Below are positions 26,201-38,292 of a stretch of 64,000 nt of DNA, in pieces. The stretch is taken from positions 28,821,881 through 28,885,880 of the forward strand of contig OY776131.1 of the NCBI GenBank assembly GCA_963675135.1. The letters are read 5' to 3'. The notes beneath the pieces were generated by a model, which was not told the origin of the DNA, ran no database searches, and worked only from the letters and a program-made list of their open reading frames with translations. Source of the DNA: Galeopsis tetrahit. Lineage: Eukaryota > Streptophyta > Magnoliopsida > Lamiales > Lamiaceae. A program made the translations under genes and the position numbers. How positions within the stretch are numbered: position 1 is the stretch's first letter; every line of letters starts with the position of its first letter.

Positions 26201-27146
26201 ATGAGTTGATGAATAATGGATAATAATATGAAAAGGCTGATAACTTCGACTTATGTAACAATCCAAAAATACCCTCCTATGGATGCATATCTTTGCCAAT
26301 GCAAAAATATCAGACTGGAAGAATTTTTCTGCTAAGTCCAGTCCACTATCTACCCCAGTCACATCATCTGAGAAGAACCCAACCCAATTCAGCGTTCATT
26401 GTAAATGGTAAAACTAACTAGTACAGAAAATATTCACGCAAGAAGAGCTTGGACCTTCTTTTTTTTTTTTGACCGGAGAGCATGGACCTCTAGATACACT
26501 GATATAAGTAACTATGCTATATGCTCCTATAATCAATGTATATTACCACAACCAAGGCATTTATAAAACTAATATCAATCACTGGAATTTTACAGTTAAT
26601 TGCCGTATTTTTAAGATAGTGAATACAAAACTAGTCCACCTCATGTCTGGTAGATAACTCAAATATCACAAATAGGTAATTCCTTCACACAGAGGCACTG
26701 TGTATGAACTCAACTTATGATTTGCTGCTTTTTATGTGTAGCAAACTTTCAATAATAACACAATAAGTTAAACCGCAGATATCCAATTTCATACTTCACG
26801 ATTCACCTTAAAGTACTTGGACGAAATTACCAATTTGAGAACAATAATCAATCAAAACACCCAACATACGCAACGCCGTAATTTTTTTTCCTTTGGATTT
26901 CCGCAAATGAATTACCTTGGTTGAGGAAGTGCGACGAGTTTCCGAAAGGCGAAAGGTCAAGGCAGGAGCAAATGAAGATTTATCGGTGAATTTCGAAGCC
27001 CTAAACCTAGAAGTTGAGGTTGAGAGGCTAGGGAGAAATGGGCGCCGGGGTAGAGAGTGAAGGCAATTTGAACTCAGCATCAGATTAAAGTTAGGCAGGT
27101 GGTCAATAGCCCTAAATTTAGAGAGGGAGAAAGGGATCGAGATCAT
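23256..27146 (-). CDS. CPBP/CAAX-type intramembrane protease, probably plastid-targeted
   Basis: Four exons: 26916-27146 (77 codons), 24895-25044 (50), 24461-24532 (24) and 23256-23924, all phase 0 with GT-AG borders, giving 373 aa. The first 60 or so residues are Ser/Arg-rich and nearly free of acidic residues, like a chloroplast transit peptide. Exon 4 encodes several hydrophobic helices and the CPBP signature: EEIVFRG (Glu294, Glu295, Arg299), AHFN (His327, Asn329) and HSLWN (His360, Asn364). These motifs form the intramembrane active site of Rce1-like glutamic proteases. Members in plants include plastid membrane proteins that affect chlorophyll handling; whether this one does so cannot be read from the sequence. 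Introns 1 and 3 contain MITEs. Confidence 0.92.
24129..24431. mobile_element. Tourist-like MITE in CPBP-protease intron 3
   Basis: Left end GGGGGTGTTTGGTTCAAATT, inverted right end GGGAGCGTTTGGTTCATAAT, with TTA duplications (24126-24128, 24432-24434). It ends about 30 bp from exon 3. Same family as 10873-11188. Confidence 0.85.
25838..25957. mobile_element. Short palindromic MITE in CPBP-protease intron 1
   Basis: About 120 bp able to fold on itself: GGGTGTTT...CTGCTTCTAGAATCACT pairs with AGTGATTCTAGAAGCACTTA...AACACACCC. No target duplication is clear, so the superfamily is uncertain. Confidence 0.65.
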
Positions 27147-27512
27147 GGGTTTCGTGCATTTTGCAGAGCACAGAAACCCTAATCCTTACCAGATTTACTG
27201 TAAATTAATTCTGGAGTTCAAGTTGACGTAAAAGAATCTTATTTGTTTTCTATGCTTGTATTTCACCCAGAAACTTCTGAATCAATACTATTGACTTGAC
27301 CAACTTTTTATTTTATTTTCCGATTTAAATATTTTTTTATATTTGGCCAATTATGAGAAAGATTATCCGCACCGCACAATGCCAAACTTAGAAACAAAAA
27401 ATATTCTCCGTCCCATCGTATACTATGTTTACGAAAATTAAAGAAATAATTTCTCCTCATTATTCCCACATTTTTTTTTATTGTTCAATTATATTACTCC
27501 ATCCGTCTCAAG

Positions 27513-28072
27513 TAGGGTTGTAAATGAATCGAATAATTTTGATCGATTCGGTATTCGTATTCGAATTTTGATATTCGTATTCGAAATTTTATGATTCGAA
27601 TTCGAATACAAATATTTTTTTTGATTCGATTAATAAACGAATGCAAATACAAAATTATGATATTCGATTCGATATTCGTAAGTATTCGATTATATTTATA
27701 ATATATATACATAAATATAATTTTAAATGTATATTTGTCTCATGTCCTATAATATTATTTAAATTATTATTTTAAAAAATTTCTCCATAAATTTTCGAAT
27801 CGAATAGTTTCAAGTCGAATCGAATAGTATCGAATACGAATCAATTTCAAATAGAATACTTGAAAAAGAATTTTAAAAATATGTTTTAAAAATTCGAATC
27901 GAATACTCGAATCGAATCGAATCGAATAGTATCGAATAATCAATCGAATCGAATACCGAATCAAATTTATTATTCGAAAATTAAACGAATACGAATACGA
28001 ATATTCGAATATTTTCACGAATCGAATCGAATACTGCAGTATTCGCTTCGATTCGATTCGTTTACAACCCTA
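27513..28072. mobile_element. hAT-type non-autonomous element, interior of AATCG repeats
   Basis: Ends TAGGGTTGTAAATGAATCG and inverse TAGGGTTGTAAACGAATCG. An exact 8-bp duplication GTCTCAAG flanks it (27505-27512, 28073-28080), as hAT transposases make. The 560-bp interior is dominated by GAATCGAATC/GATTCGATTC motifs. It sits inside the outer Stowaway. Confidence 0.92.
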
Positions 28073-28225
28073 GTCTCAAGGCTCAAACCAATTGAACACG
28101 GGTTTTAATTGTTTATTAATATTGTGTAAGATAAAGTGCGGGTAGTAAAGACTTTTCAACTTTATAAATAGTAATAAAATTACTTTTTAGTGTAATAAAG
28201 TAGTGGTATTTGTTGTAATATTGTA

Positions 28226-28442
28226 CTCCCTCCGTCCCTGAAAAGCTTTCATTTGATGGAACGAAGTTTAATGAAAAAGTATAATAATTAGAGCTTTGAA
28301 GGTAATTTTGTAAATTTTTATATATAAAGTAAATAATGTAGTTTTGATTAAGTATATGATGGACCCCAAAAGATATTGTATGAAGGGTAAATACGTGTAT
28401 ATCGTGAAAGCAACTATGAAAACTTTTCAGGGACGGAGGTAG
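28226..28442. mobile_element. Second Stowaway MITE nested in the outer one
   Basis: Ends CTCCCTCCGTCCCTGAAAAG and inverse CTACCTCCGTCCCTGAAAAG, TA at 28224-28225 and 28443-28444. The interrupted host copy reads through at this point in the 40101-40386 copy. Confidence 0.9.
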
Positions 28443-28556
28443 TAATGTTTTAAGGGGAGTATTTAAAAGTGTTTTTACTATTTTAGGTAATGTGCCTTCA
28501 AGTATGGGACGCCCAAAATGGTAAAATGTGTCTTCAAGTATGGGACGGAGGGAGTA

Positions 28557-29068
28557 TATTTTACCGATATTAGTTTCGATATTATTATTACATATCGATA
28601 TATATATATATAGACATTTACAATTTTTTTTACAAATATCGTGGAAATGTCGATTATTTCCAATATTAATATCGACGACCACGAAAATTGGATATATCGA
28701 GGATATATTGGAAAAATATCCCACCTGCATATTTTCATCCATGCTCACGACATAGTTTTTGTTGGTCCCAAAAAGGAGTGTGACACGTGTATGGAGCGAA
28801 TACACGTGTATGTGTTTTCCCTTTTTTAAAACAATACTATTCACACTACTTTATCTCCATCCTCCTGTCATCACTTATTTACCCACTTTACCATTCACTT
28901 TATTCATAAATCATAAACAATCATTTTATTTACAAATGACCTCACAATACCACATCATACCCTCAACTTATCTACTTTATGAATAAACTAATCAATATTC
29001 ATTAAAACCCGTGCCCGGAGAAGTGGGCATAATAAAATTGGACGCAGAGAGTATATAGTAATCGGTAT
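28557..29068. other. ATATCG-rich stretch and one-ended MITE fragment
   Basis: 28560-28700 has ATATCG motifs like those near 21.5 kb. 28870-29053 ends in a Stowaway-like terminus (inverse of CTCTCTGCGTCCAATTTTAT), but no matching left end is clear. Confidence 0.45.
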
Positions 29069-29410
29069 AAGGAGTTAGGGGTCTTCTAAAGATAGTCTAG
29101 ATATCGCCCAAACTATCAACAGTTCAGTAATTTAAGCCATCAGATCTGAAATCTAATAGCTTATATTTGATGACATGCTACCTGTTGCACTTGGTGTCGC
29201 AGAATTCATCGTCTTGCATTGCACTTATTATCTTTTTTGTCGTCCTATCACACTTTTAAATTAAATTTAATGATTTTAAATATATAATTATAGACTTCAA
29301 AAAAAAAAATATATATATATATAATTATAAAATTACAAATTTATCCTCACATAATTAATAAAACAATTAATTGATAATATATAATCTTTATTTTAATTTT
29401 CATATCATTA

Positions 29411-32400
29411 TATATAAATTACGATCTTTTATTGCCAAAAAACCTAGAGCCATATGAACACAATTCGTTCAAGAGGCCGGAGCCCCGTTAAAAACCTTGC
29501 TACAGCAAACCCTCCTTAGGGATAAATCTATAGTCAAGGAAAAGGGAACCCCTCTAATTTACAAATCGGTAAAATTTCGAAGTTAAATCCCTGCGTAAAT
29601 AGTCTAGTAAAAAATCAGGTGGTTCGTTCCACCATTCATGTTTCGTTCTTGCCATGGACGCCAACTTATTCGCTGCCGCATTGCCTTCTCTAAAGATGTG
29701 TGTAATTTCTATTCTCATACCTAGGTTCTGTACCTACTGCCATAATGCGCTTGCTTTCCATGGTATCCGGTCACCCGCACCCTGAAATATTTGTACTACA
29801 AACATTGAGTCCGTCTCCAGCCAAATGTTGTTCCATCCCCGGGTACTTGCCATTTTAATAGCATGTAGGGCTGTAATGACCTCCGCCTCAAACGCATAGC
29901 CTACGCCGTGCTTCATTGCAAACCCTCCTATAAATTCTCCGTGTTCGTTTCTATATATTCCAGCCCCCGAAATCGGTCCAGGAGCTCCCTGCGCTGATGC
30001 GTCCACGTTTATTTTGATTGTGCCCTCTAATGGCGCTTTCCATCGGACTGGGATAACATCAGGAGCTTTCCTTGGATTGCAATTCATGTCGAACTCCTTG
30101 ATTATCTGGAGGTCCTCTGCGGTGTTGTTCATGCAGCCCATGTACTTGCTGCTTATTTCTCTAATAAGCGCAGCAGTTGATGTGAAAACGCCTTGTGTGG
30201 AGATTTGCTTGTTGTCGAAAATAAATGCATTTCTGGTCGTCCAAATCTGCCATACCAAAGTGACCCATGCCAATCTCCATATCGATGTTATTTGTGGGCT
30301 GAAGGAGCGGTTGATCGCTTGCAGCACCCATGACAAAAAACCCTCGTCGATTCTAAGAGGCGCTCGAAAAATTCCCATAATTCTTTCGGCTGTATATTTG
30401 AAATAACTGCATTCACTGAAAAGGTGGTCTATTCCCTCCTCTTTTGAGCGACACATTATGCATATATTTGGGCCTTCAATTCCCCATGTCTGCAATCGAT
30501 CCCAAGTGGGGAGCCTCCCATGTATAGCCCTCCATATCACCGTCGACCTTCTAGGCGGGATGAAATTTGCCCATATCCATCGACCCCAATTGACCTCCGG
30601 ATACTTAGGGCGGATTTGATCATATGCTATAGCTGCCGTGAGCTGTCCACGCGTGGAATTTGGCCATATACGACTATCCTCCTGAGTGGCAAGATTGAAA
30701 TTCATAATGTCCGCGACGATATCCGGATATGCCGCCACAAAATTCGCCTCTAAGTGCCATATTCCGTCGATGCAGTAGTCCGATATCTTGAAAGGGAAGT
30801 ATACTCTACTGCTCAATGGCATACCAATTCTGTCAGCAATGGTGTATCCTAGCCAATTTTCCAGCCAGAAATTAACATTTGAATTTTCCCTAGGTATCCA
30901 TTGCGCGTGTTTCGTAATTAGTTCCATTTGAGGCTTCAATCCTCGCCACACTGACGAGGCTACTGTGATTGGCCGAATATTTCCTGATGGCATGAACCTG
31001 CATCTGAGAAATTCCATGGGCCTCTGTTTTTCGGTTAGAATCAGCCACGCCAGTTTACATATATATGCATCATTGGCACATATTATCGATCTAATTCCCA
31101 GTCCTCCCTCAGCTTTGGGGGTGATTGCTTTATTCCATGAAATCGAGCAGGCCCCTTTTCGGTCGATGTCTTCTGTCCAAGCGAAATTCCTCATTGCTTT
31201 CTCGATTCTATGCAGGAGGGAGCGGGGCCATTTGTACACCATCATTGTGTGTACCAAAGAAGAAGTGATTACATGATTGATCATACAAATTCGTCCAGCA
31301 AGGGAGAGGGCTGCTCCTTTCCAAGAAGCAAATTTCCCAAGGATTTTATCTGTCGTTTCTCTAAAAAATGTGGCCCGTGGCGCCCCTTTAAAGATTGGTG
31401 CTCCCAAATAAATAAAAGGGAGGGATCCAGATTTCATGCCCAGAGAGTCTCGAATATATCTTATGTTGTTGTAGCTTACATGTTTCCCAAAATAAGCACA
31501 TGATTTATTTGGGTTAAATATTTGTCCAGATAACCCTCCATAGATGTCTAATGTGTCGCGGATCGCCCTGATACCGGGTCGGCTGGCCCTCCCAAAGATG
31601 AGTATGTCATCAGCATATAGTAGTATTGAGGGGCAGTTTAGGCCACGTCGAATGAGAGCTGATTGCAATTTTCCATTCCTCGTTGACTTCTCAATTAAGG
31701 CAATTAACACATCTCCCGCAAGGCAAAATAGCAGCGGCGAAAGCGGGTCTCCCTGACGAACTCCCCGGGTGCATTGAAAGTATCCATGGGGCTCTCCATT
31801 AATGAGGAGAGAAAGCCTGGCCGAATGCAAAATGCAGGTAATTAGATCGCATACTTTGCTGCTGAAGCCCATTGTCCTCATAACTTCCAGTAAAAAAAGT
31901 CCCAACGGACTGTATCAAATGCTTTCCTAATGTCGATTTTTAATGCCATGTTCCCGTGCACTTTGGTTCTGTCAAGGCAGTTAATACCCTCCGATGCTAA
32001 CACAATGGCCTGATGTATGCTGCGCCTAGGTATGAAGCCAAATTGATATGGAGATAGGGTTTTGCTAAGGATCGTACCCAGCCGAGAGGCCAAAATCTTC
32101 GAGAAGGCCTTGGATAAGAAATTTCCTAAAACAATAGGTCTGAAATCTTCAATCTTGTCTGCTCCTTTGTGTTTTGGAATGAGCGTGACCAAATTGGAGT
32201 TAAACCCATGTGGGAGAAAAGCAAACCGGAAGAAGTACTGGGCTGCTCGGATAACGTCTGCAGATATAACAGTCCAAGCTGATTGGAAGAATACCCCCCC
32301 GAAACCATTAGGCCCCGGAGCACTGTCCGCTGAAAGATCGAATACAGCACATCGAATTTCCTCCGCGGAAGGGATCTTCTCCAGCGCTGCGTTCTGTTCC

Positions 32401-33684
32401 AATGTGATTCTCGGCTGCACCATATCGTGCAGATCAATTGTATTATTTTCTGGATTATTAGCAGCAGTAAATAAGTTGCAGTAGAATTCTGTAATGTGTT
32501 GTGCAATCTCCGCTTGATTTGTACAAATGTTGCCGTTGATATTGAGTGATTCTAGAGGGGCCCTGACTTTTCGAAATTGATTGAGTTTGTGGAAGAACTT
32601 AGTGTTGCGATCACCGTCTCTGAGCCATGTGATTCTGTTTTGTTGTGCGAATAGAGTTTGTTGTTGGCTCAGAATAGTATTTATTTCCTGTTTCGCAATG
32701 GTCTCCTTATGTATAGTTTCTGCGGTGTATCCTTGCACATAAACGTCGCGCTGCACAGCAAGAAGCTGCTCATTGGCAATCGAGAGGCGTGTGTGGACAT
32801 TTCTGAAAACATCCCGATTCCACTTCTTCAAGTCCTGCTTAAGTCTCTTGAGCTTTAGCTTGACTACAGTAATAGGGTCTGGGGCATTTAGGAAAGGTTC
32901 CCATGATCTGCGTATCTCTATTAAACAACCCTGATTCTGTAGCCACATTTTCTGAAAACGGAAATTAGACCCGCGCTGCCTTTCCCCTCGGACGCACTCA
33001 ATCCGAATGGGATGGTGGTCTGAACATGCTCTAGGAAGGGATGACACTTTGACTGAGGACCATTGTTCCAAGAAATCAGTGGACGCCAACACTCTATCTA
33101 GCCTGGACGCACTCAACATCCCATCCTTGCGCCTCACTGCCCATGTATAATTTGGACCTGATATTTCCAAATCCAGGAGATTAGCGTTTGCTATAAAATT
33201 TCTGAATTCCCGACATGCCGTCTGTGGTGGAGGAGCTGTGCCACAGTGCTCATGTGAGCCCAAAACTGAATTAAAGTCACCGATTAAGCATATCGGATTC
33301 AATTGCATGTCAAGAATGTGCTGCCATAGTATTCGGCGTTTCGGGTGATCCAAAGCAGCGTGAACCAGTCCCATGTAGAAGTAATTGTTGTGTGCTGCAG
33401 TTTTTATTATGACCACCTGGTCAGTGAATCCAACAATTGTCGAAACGTCTCTCAAATGCTGCTTACAAAAAACCCAAATGTTGGGTCGCATGTTGTGTCT
33501 CACGTTTTCCGCGAGTAGAGTCAAGTTCAGAGAGTTCCAAAATGCCTCATTAATACTGTGAATACAGACCTTTGGCTCTATGATGGCCAAGAAGTCTGGC
33601 TTGTGGGTTTGGCAATGACTACGTAGGAGATTGCGTGAATCTTTATTGCCCACCCCTTGGATATTCCAAAACAGAACAATCATT
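29411..33684 (-). mobile_element. LINE (non-LTR retrotransposon), 5'-truncated at ORF2
   Basis: A 10-bp direct repeat CATATCATTA lies at 29401-29410 and 33685-33694, immediately outside the LINE. The 5' boundary falls one base before the ORF2 ATG, so ORF1 is missing. The 3' end (minus strand) is AT-rich, ending ...GTAATTTATATA. Confidence 0.85.
29554..33683 (-). pseudogene. LINE ORF2: endonuclease, reverse transcriptase, RNase H (one frameshift, one stop)
   Basis: Reading from 33683, an APE-type endonuclease comes first (MIVLFWNIQGVGNKDSRN, IGDFNSVLG, ACSDHHPIRI). The RT follows, with SADSAPGPNGF, LIPKHKG, DFRPIVLGNF and KIDIRKAFDTVRWD, then after the break GVRQGDPLSPLLFCL and LLYADDILIF. 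Next are the zf-RVT region (RWIWANFIPPRRSTVIWR, CIMCRSKEEGIDHLFSEC) and an RNase H domain (KINVDASAQGAPG, ETDSMF). Breaks: a frame change at the seven-T run at about 31893-31899, where frame 31878-33683 passes to 29734-31905, and an in-frame TAG at 29734-29736 inside RNase H. The original frame ends at 29554. Otherwise open, hence fairly young. Confidence 0.92.
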
Positions 33685-33706
33685 CATATCATTAATAATC
33701 ATAATA

Positions 33707-33710
<4 letters not shown>

Positions 33711-33738
<28 letters not shown>
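33711..33738. repeat. (AT)n microsatellite
   Basis: Fourteen AT units next to the LINE insertion, followed by a run of T. Confidence 0.95.
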
Positions 33739-33746
<8 letters not shown>

Positions 33747-34400
33747 TAAATAATAAATTCACCGTTCCAAAATCAATTTTCACATACGGTTCTCTTGTTT
33801 TCTTCTTTTATTCGAAAATTCCATTAATTAAAGCATTGAAGAAGAATTTCAGATATGAACAATTCTCTTCTATATTTTCTACTCAAATTCGTTTTGGTAA
33901 ATCTAGAGTTTAAGATAGATATTTGAATGAATTGAATTCTAGGTTAAATTATTAATTTAGCTGAATTTTTTATACAAATTTCTATTTCGAATTCAGTACT
34001 TAGACGACTATTGTATGTGCTATTGGCCGTCTATTCAGAATTAAGAAACTAGATGTTACAATGTATGATCCTATCACATGATCAGAAAATTAGCAAAGAT
34101 ACTTTATATAATCTAAGAGATATAAATCCGTTTGGGGGGAGGGGGTGGTTAGGGCAAGCCGATACTTCGACCGACAAAATTCAGATGTATTTAATTTTAA
34201 TAATAATACCGTTATTATTTTTAATTTTAATGAAGGATGAAATAGTAAATAACAAAATAAAATTTAAATAATTAATTTAAAATATTAGAAATAGATGACA
34301 GGTATCAAGTTAGGGCGACACGGAGCGATGCAATTCGACATTCAGACTATTAATAGTTCAGGCGACACAAAGACTATCTTAAAAAAACCCCAAGGAGTTA

Positions 34401-37400
34401 TATTATATATTTGACAAATACTTGTGTGTACTAGTTACATACATGTAACTTGATCCAATTTTTTTAAATGGTTAAATAATATTCATAGATATGGGCTGAG
34501 TTTTTAGATAATTGATAATTCATCGTTTCCCCTTTTATAAGTTCACCTTCAAATTTTTTTTTTTTAAAGAAAATTACATGTAAAAAAAATTATATTACCC
34601 TTTAAACAATTAAATTAAAATTTATCAAAATTATAATTATATACCTACCACCGAGTCACCAACGAATTACCGCTGAGTCACATATTATATTGTTTTTTAA
34701 ATTTTTAAAAAAAATTACTGGAAAAAATGTGAATCTCAAAAATAAAATTCGAGATAAAAAATTTTCAAATTTTTATTTTCAAAAAATGACCAAAAATTCG
34801 AAAATAAACTTATGAACAAATACAAAAAAGTATGGTAGATTGTTATAATGTATTGATCTGATCATGAAGAGCTCTCCGGTACAATAGTTGTAATTATGCA
34901 TTTTACAATTAAATTCCAATATTTATTTGTTGTAAATCCAATCAATATTGTGAAAAATATGTTCAACTTGGTACAGTGGTGAACTTTCTGTTATGTTACG
35001 TATGTTTGTTATGATTGAATATGTTACTTCTAATTTATTTTTTTATAATTTATCTATTATTTTTGACTTTGTTTTATCATATCAAGCTCTTGATATGACT
35101 GTATGAGTGAGCAACTTTGAGTTTATCATACACCTCTTCAATTGATAGTATAATATTAGTTTAAATATAATATAATATTAGTTCACATACGGCATAGTAT
35201 TATTTTAGATACTGTATAATTTTACCTTGTCTAGTTTGTTCAAGCATATCAATAATTATTATTTATTCTCTTGATACTAGATTAAGTGGTATAATATTAG
35301 TTCATATACAATATAATATTAGTTTACGTGCAATAGTGTTTTAGTTTATATACAGTATAGTATTAGTGCATATACAATATAGTATTAGTTCATGGAGTAG
35401 TATAATATTAGTTTACAAACAAACATATTATTGTCTCTTGCATTCTTTGTGTATAATTTTGTCAATTTGCTTCTAATTATAGAAAATAAATATGTTTTTT
35501 AATGATTAAGTGGTTGGAGGTGTGATTGGAAAGAAAATTTAAATACTATATTATACGCGAATTAGTATTAAATTGCATGTGAACCAATATTATACATTTT
35601 TTTAGCTTAGATCTTATAGCATATCATATGTACTTCGAAATTGGAAGACATTAGAGCTTATACATGTATAATACTATACCATAACACTTATCGATCGATA
35701 TCATAACACTTACTGTATAATTTATGTTCATAAAAATATAAAATTAAATGGTTAAAGAAAATGGAGGTTCAAATGGAAAAAATAATTAAACTATGTAAAA
35801 TGTAGTAAAATTTAAGAGGTCCAAATTAAATGAAAAAATAATTAATTAAGGTAAAATGAAGTAAAACTTGAGAGGTTAAGGTGAAAAAAATCATTCAAGT
35901 AAAACAATAATAAGAGAAATTGAACCCAAACTAAAAATATAGAAGCAAAGCTCTTGCAATTAAGTAGGGGTGTAAGTGAGTCGAGCCAACTCGCGAGCAA
36001 CTCATGTTCGATTTGTAAAAAATATCGAAATTGACTCGAATTTAATCGAGTCGAGTCGAGTTGAGTCGGATTTTGAGCTACTCGAGTAGCTATCGAGTTC
36101 GAGTTCATATATATTCGACTCGAAAACTCGCGAGCCTAATTGAGCTTGGACAATATTTACTATTTTGTCATTAATTATATAATTTATATTTATATATAAG
36201 TAATCGAGCTAAGCTAAGCTCGAATTTATTTTTCTAATACTTATATTATAAAAAATATATTTTACATTTAATTTTAAAATTATACGGATAATCGTGTCTA
36301 GTTCGAATTTTTTATTAAAAATAATTTTAAAATTAATTAATAGTGGAGTATTATTTTTAATTGAAGAATAGAAAAAAATAATTAATATTATTTTTAAATG
36401 AAAAAAGAAATCTTAATTGGAGAAAAATAAAGGCCTAACGTCCATAAAAAAAAAAAATTGAAAAAAAAAAAGGCGTACAAATAAAATTCAATTCCGCAAG
36501 AGTACCATTAATTATGGAGTATTAATGAGTTTGAGTTAAATTTACAAATTAAAATCAGTTACATGCAATGTAAATCAGTTACCTGCTATGTAACTGGTAC
36601 ATAAGAATGCAACCCGTTATATTTTGATGTAATTGGTTCCACTTATATAATTGAAATTAAGCTTTAATAAATTAGAGACAAATGTTAATTAAATTTGATT
36701 TATTAAATATTAAATTTGATTTATATTTATATACTAATTGCATGAAAGAATTTGTCAAATATAAAATGTACAATGGAAAGTTGAATTAGAGAGATACGAG
36801 AAGTGAGAAATAGATTAAGGACAAATTGTCGTCCTCTCTCGTGTCTCTCTTTCCTAGTTTTTACTCTTTTTCGATGTCACGTATCTAGTGCAATCTCTTT
36901 TTTTTTTTTATCATATTTCTTTCCGTTGTGTTTGATTTGGGATTGATCAATCCGAATTTGTATTGACCATTATCATTCCATTCTCTCTCAATTTTCAATC
37001 CCTCCTAATTCAAATATCAATGCATCCATATAATACACATGTACTACTATTTTTGTACAATCACGTTACTATTTTTTAAATCTCATTCGTTCTTCTACTT
37101 TTGTTTCACACACTTATTCTTTTTTCTATTATTTTTCTACACACTAATAAAATATTACAACATCACTTTTAAATTGACATAAAGCTACATCTATCTCTAC
37201 TTCTTAATCTATATCCAAATACAAAATAAACATAATTACTATTTATGGATTACCTCAATTCACTTTTTTCAATTTTAATTTTAATTTCAATCCAATTCAT
37301 CACCGTCTCTAACCAAACACCGCTTTCATGTATCATTTTCACTAAGCCCTTATCACTTTCAAAGTTTGTTTTCTTCTATTACTATATTATCATATCGTAC

Positions 37401-37680
37401 TGATCTTCCATTTTGCTGGAGCCTGTAAGAGATATTATATTTATATCCAAAGTAGTGAAGATTAACAAAAGAATCTAGGAGATTATGAGAATATTAATTT
37501 ATATATTGTAGATTCCTTTAAAATTGTACTATTTATATTTATTTCTTTATATAATTTGATTTGTTATTATTATTAATTTGTCCAAGGTGCACCGATATAT
37601 ATCTTCTCTACAATTTATTATTTATTTAATTAAATTTGTGAATAGAATTTAAAAGACATATTAATTACTCCTAGTCCTTT
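34401..37680. other. Long AT-rich intergenic region with degenerate repeats
   Basis: No gene is seen. 35145-35420 contains many degenerate copies of ATAATATTAGTTCATATACA. At 35966 a hAT-like end (TAGGGGTGTAAGTGAGTCGA) is followed by TCGAG-rich sequence to about 36150, without a matching right end. 36560-36600 has short repeats of CAGTTAC-TG-ATGTAA. Confidence 0.5.
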
Positions 37681-37689
37681 TTCTTTTAA

Positions 37690-38292
37690 GGAGGGAAGGG
37701 TCGACCAAAAAACATCGCATGCCTACCCATCCCGAGATTTCATCACCTCTCACGTCATGAGGAGAGAGTGAACCATACGTAAACTTTGCAAATCTATGCG
37801 CTTCTGAGTTGGCCTTCCTTTACTTAGCTTCCCGCATACTTCGTTCTATTACAAATGGGTTGGTCTGCTATGAACTCGAGTGCATGTTGTGCATCCTAGT
37901 TCATGTTGCACTTTTCAGTTTTACGGACTTACACTTTTTGTGGTAAATGATGTTGCACTTTTCAATTATTAAACTGTATAATAATATTTTTAGTCATAGT
38001 GACTTACACTTTTTAGTAATATTGTGTTGTACTTTTCAGTTTAATAACATACACTTTTCTTTAGACTAGGGTGCACAACATGCACTTGCATACTAGACTT
38101 TACCATTACAAATAGCTCCGATAGCTTCTTTGGAATCCAATTTAAGCCTCACCGTGCGGATATTCCACCGCCCACACGCCTCTAGTCTTGTTATCACCGC
38201 TGCTAATTCCACATCCAGAGCCGAGCCGGGGTGGTTAATTGTGTGACACCCGACCCCCAAGCAAATACCTGCCCTATCGTTTGTTAGTCTGG
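37690..38292 (-). pseudogene. LINE RNase H/C-terminal remnant, split by a MITE
   Basis: From 38292 leftward: AGICLGVG, SALDVELAAVITRLEACGRW, NIRTVRLKLDSKEAIGAIC. After the element at 37857-38104, the LINE C-terminal tail is recognisable with stops (ICKVYVWFTLSS). Several in-frame stops show it is dead. Confidence 0.75.
37857..38104. mobile_element. Mutator-like MITE, 9-bp duplication, inside LINE remnant
   Basis: The inverted ends share GTGCATGTTGTGCA and a diverged outer part (GGTCTGCTATG / AGTCTAGTATG). The exact 9-bp ATTACAAAT lies at 37848-37856 and 38105-38113. Removing it with one duplication rejoins the RNase H frame. Confidence 0.85.

Larger units (their letters stand above)
27497..28554. 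mobile_element. Stowaway MITE interrupted by two later MITEs
   Basis: The outer ends are CTCCATCCGTCTCAAG and the inverse of CTCCCTCCGTCCCATA, with TA at 27495-27496 and 28555-28556. Removing the inner elements leaves about 271 bp that aligns with the uninterrupted copy at 40101-40386. Shared blocks include ATTGTGTAAGATAAAGTG and CAAGTATGGGACGCCCAAAA. Confidence 0.9.
29078..34391. mobile_element. Mutator-like element (9-bp duplication) carrying an inserted LINE
   Basis: The left end GGGGTCTTCTAAAGATAGTC and inverted right end GGGGTTTTTTTAAGATAGTC are followed by diverged inner matches (CAACTATCAACAG-like). The flanks are an exact 9-bp AAGGAGTTA (29069-29077, 34392-34400). Apart from the LINE at 29411-33684 there is about 1 kb of AT-rich, noncoding MULE sequence, so the element is non-autonomous. 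Confidence 0.85.

Noticed and set aside
27513..28072. AATCG repeats considered as a CRISPR-like or centromeric array
   Set aside because: Ends with TIRs and an 8-bp target duplication; explained as a hAT MITE.
28116..28844. 242-codon open frame (-)
   Set aside because: It runs across MITE ends and ATATCG repeats; a chance open frame in repeats.
29734..33683. Plus-strand open frames opposite the LINE
   Set aside because: Shadows of the minus-strand ORF2.
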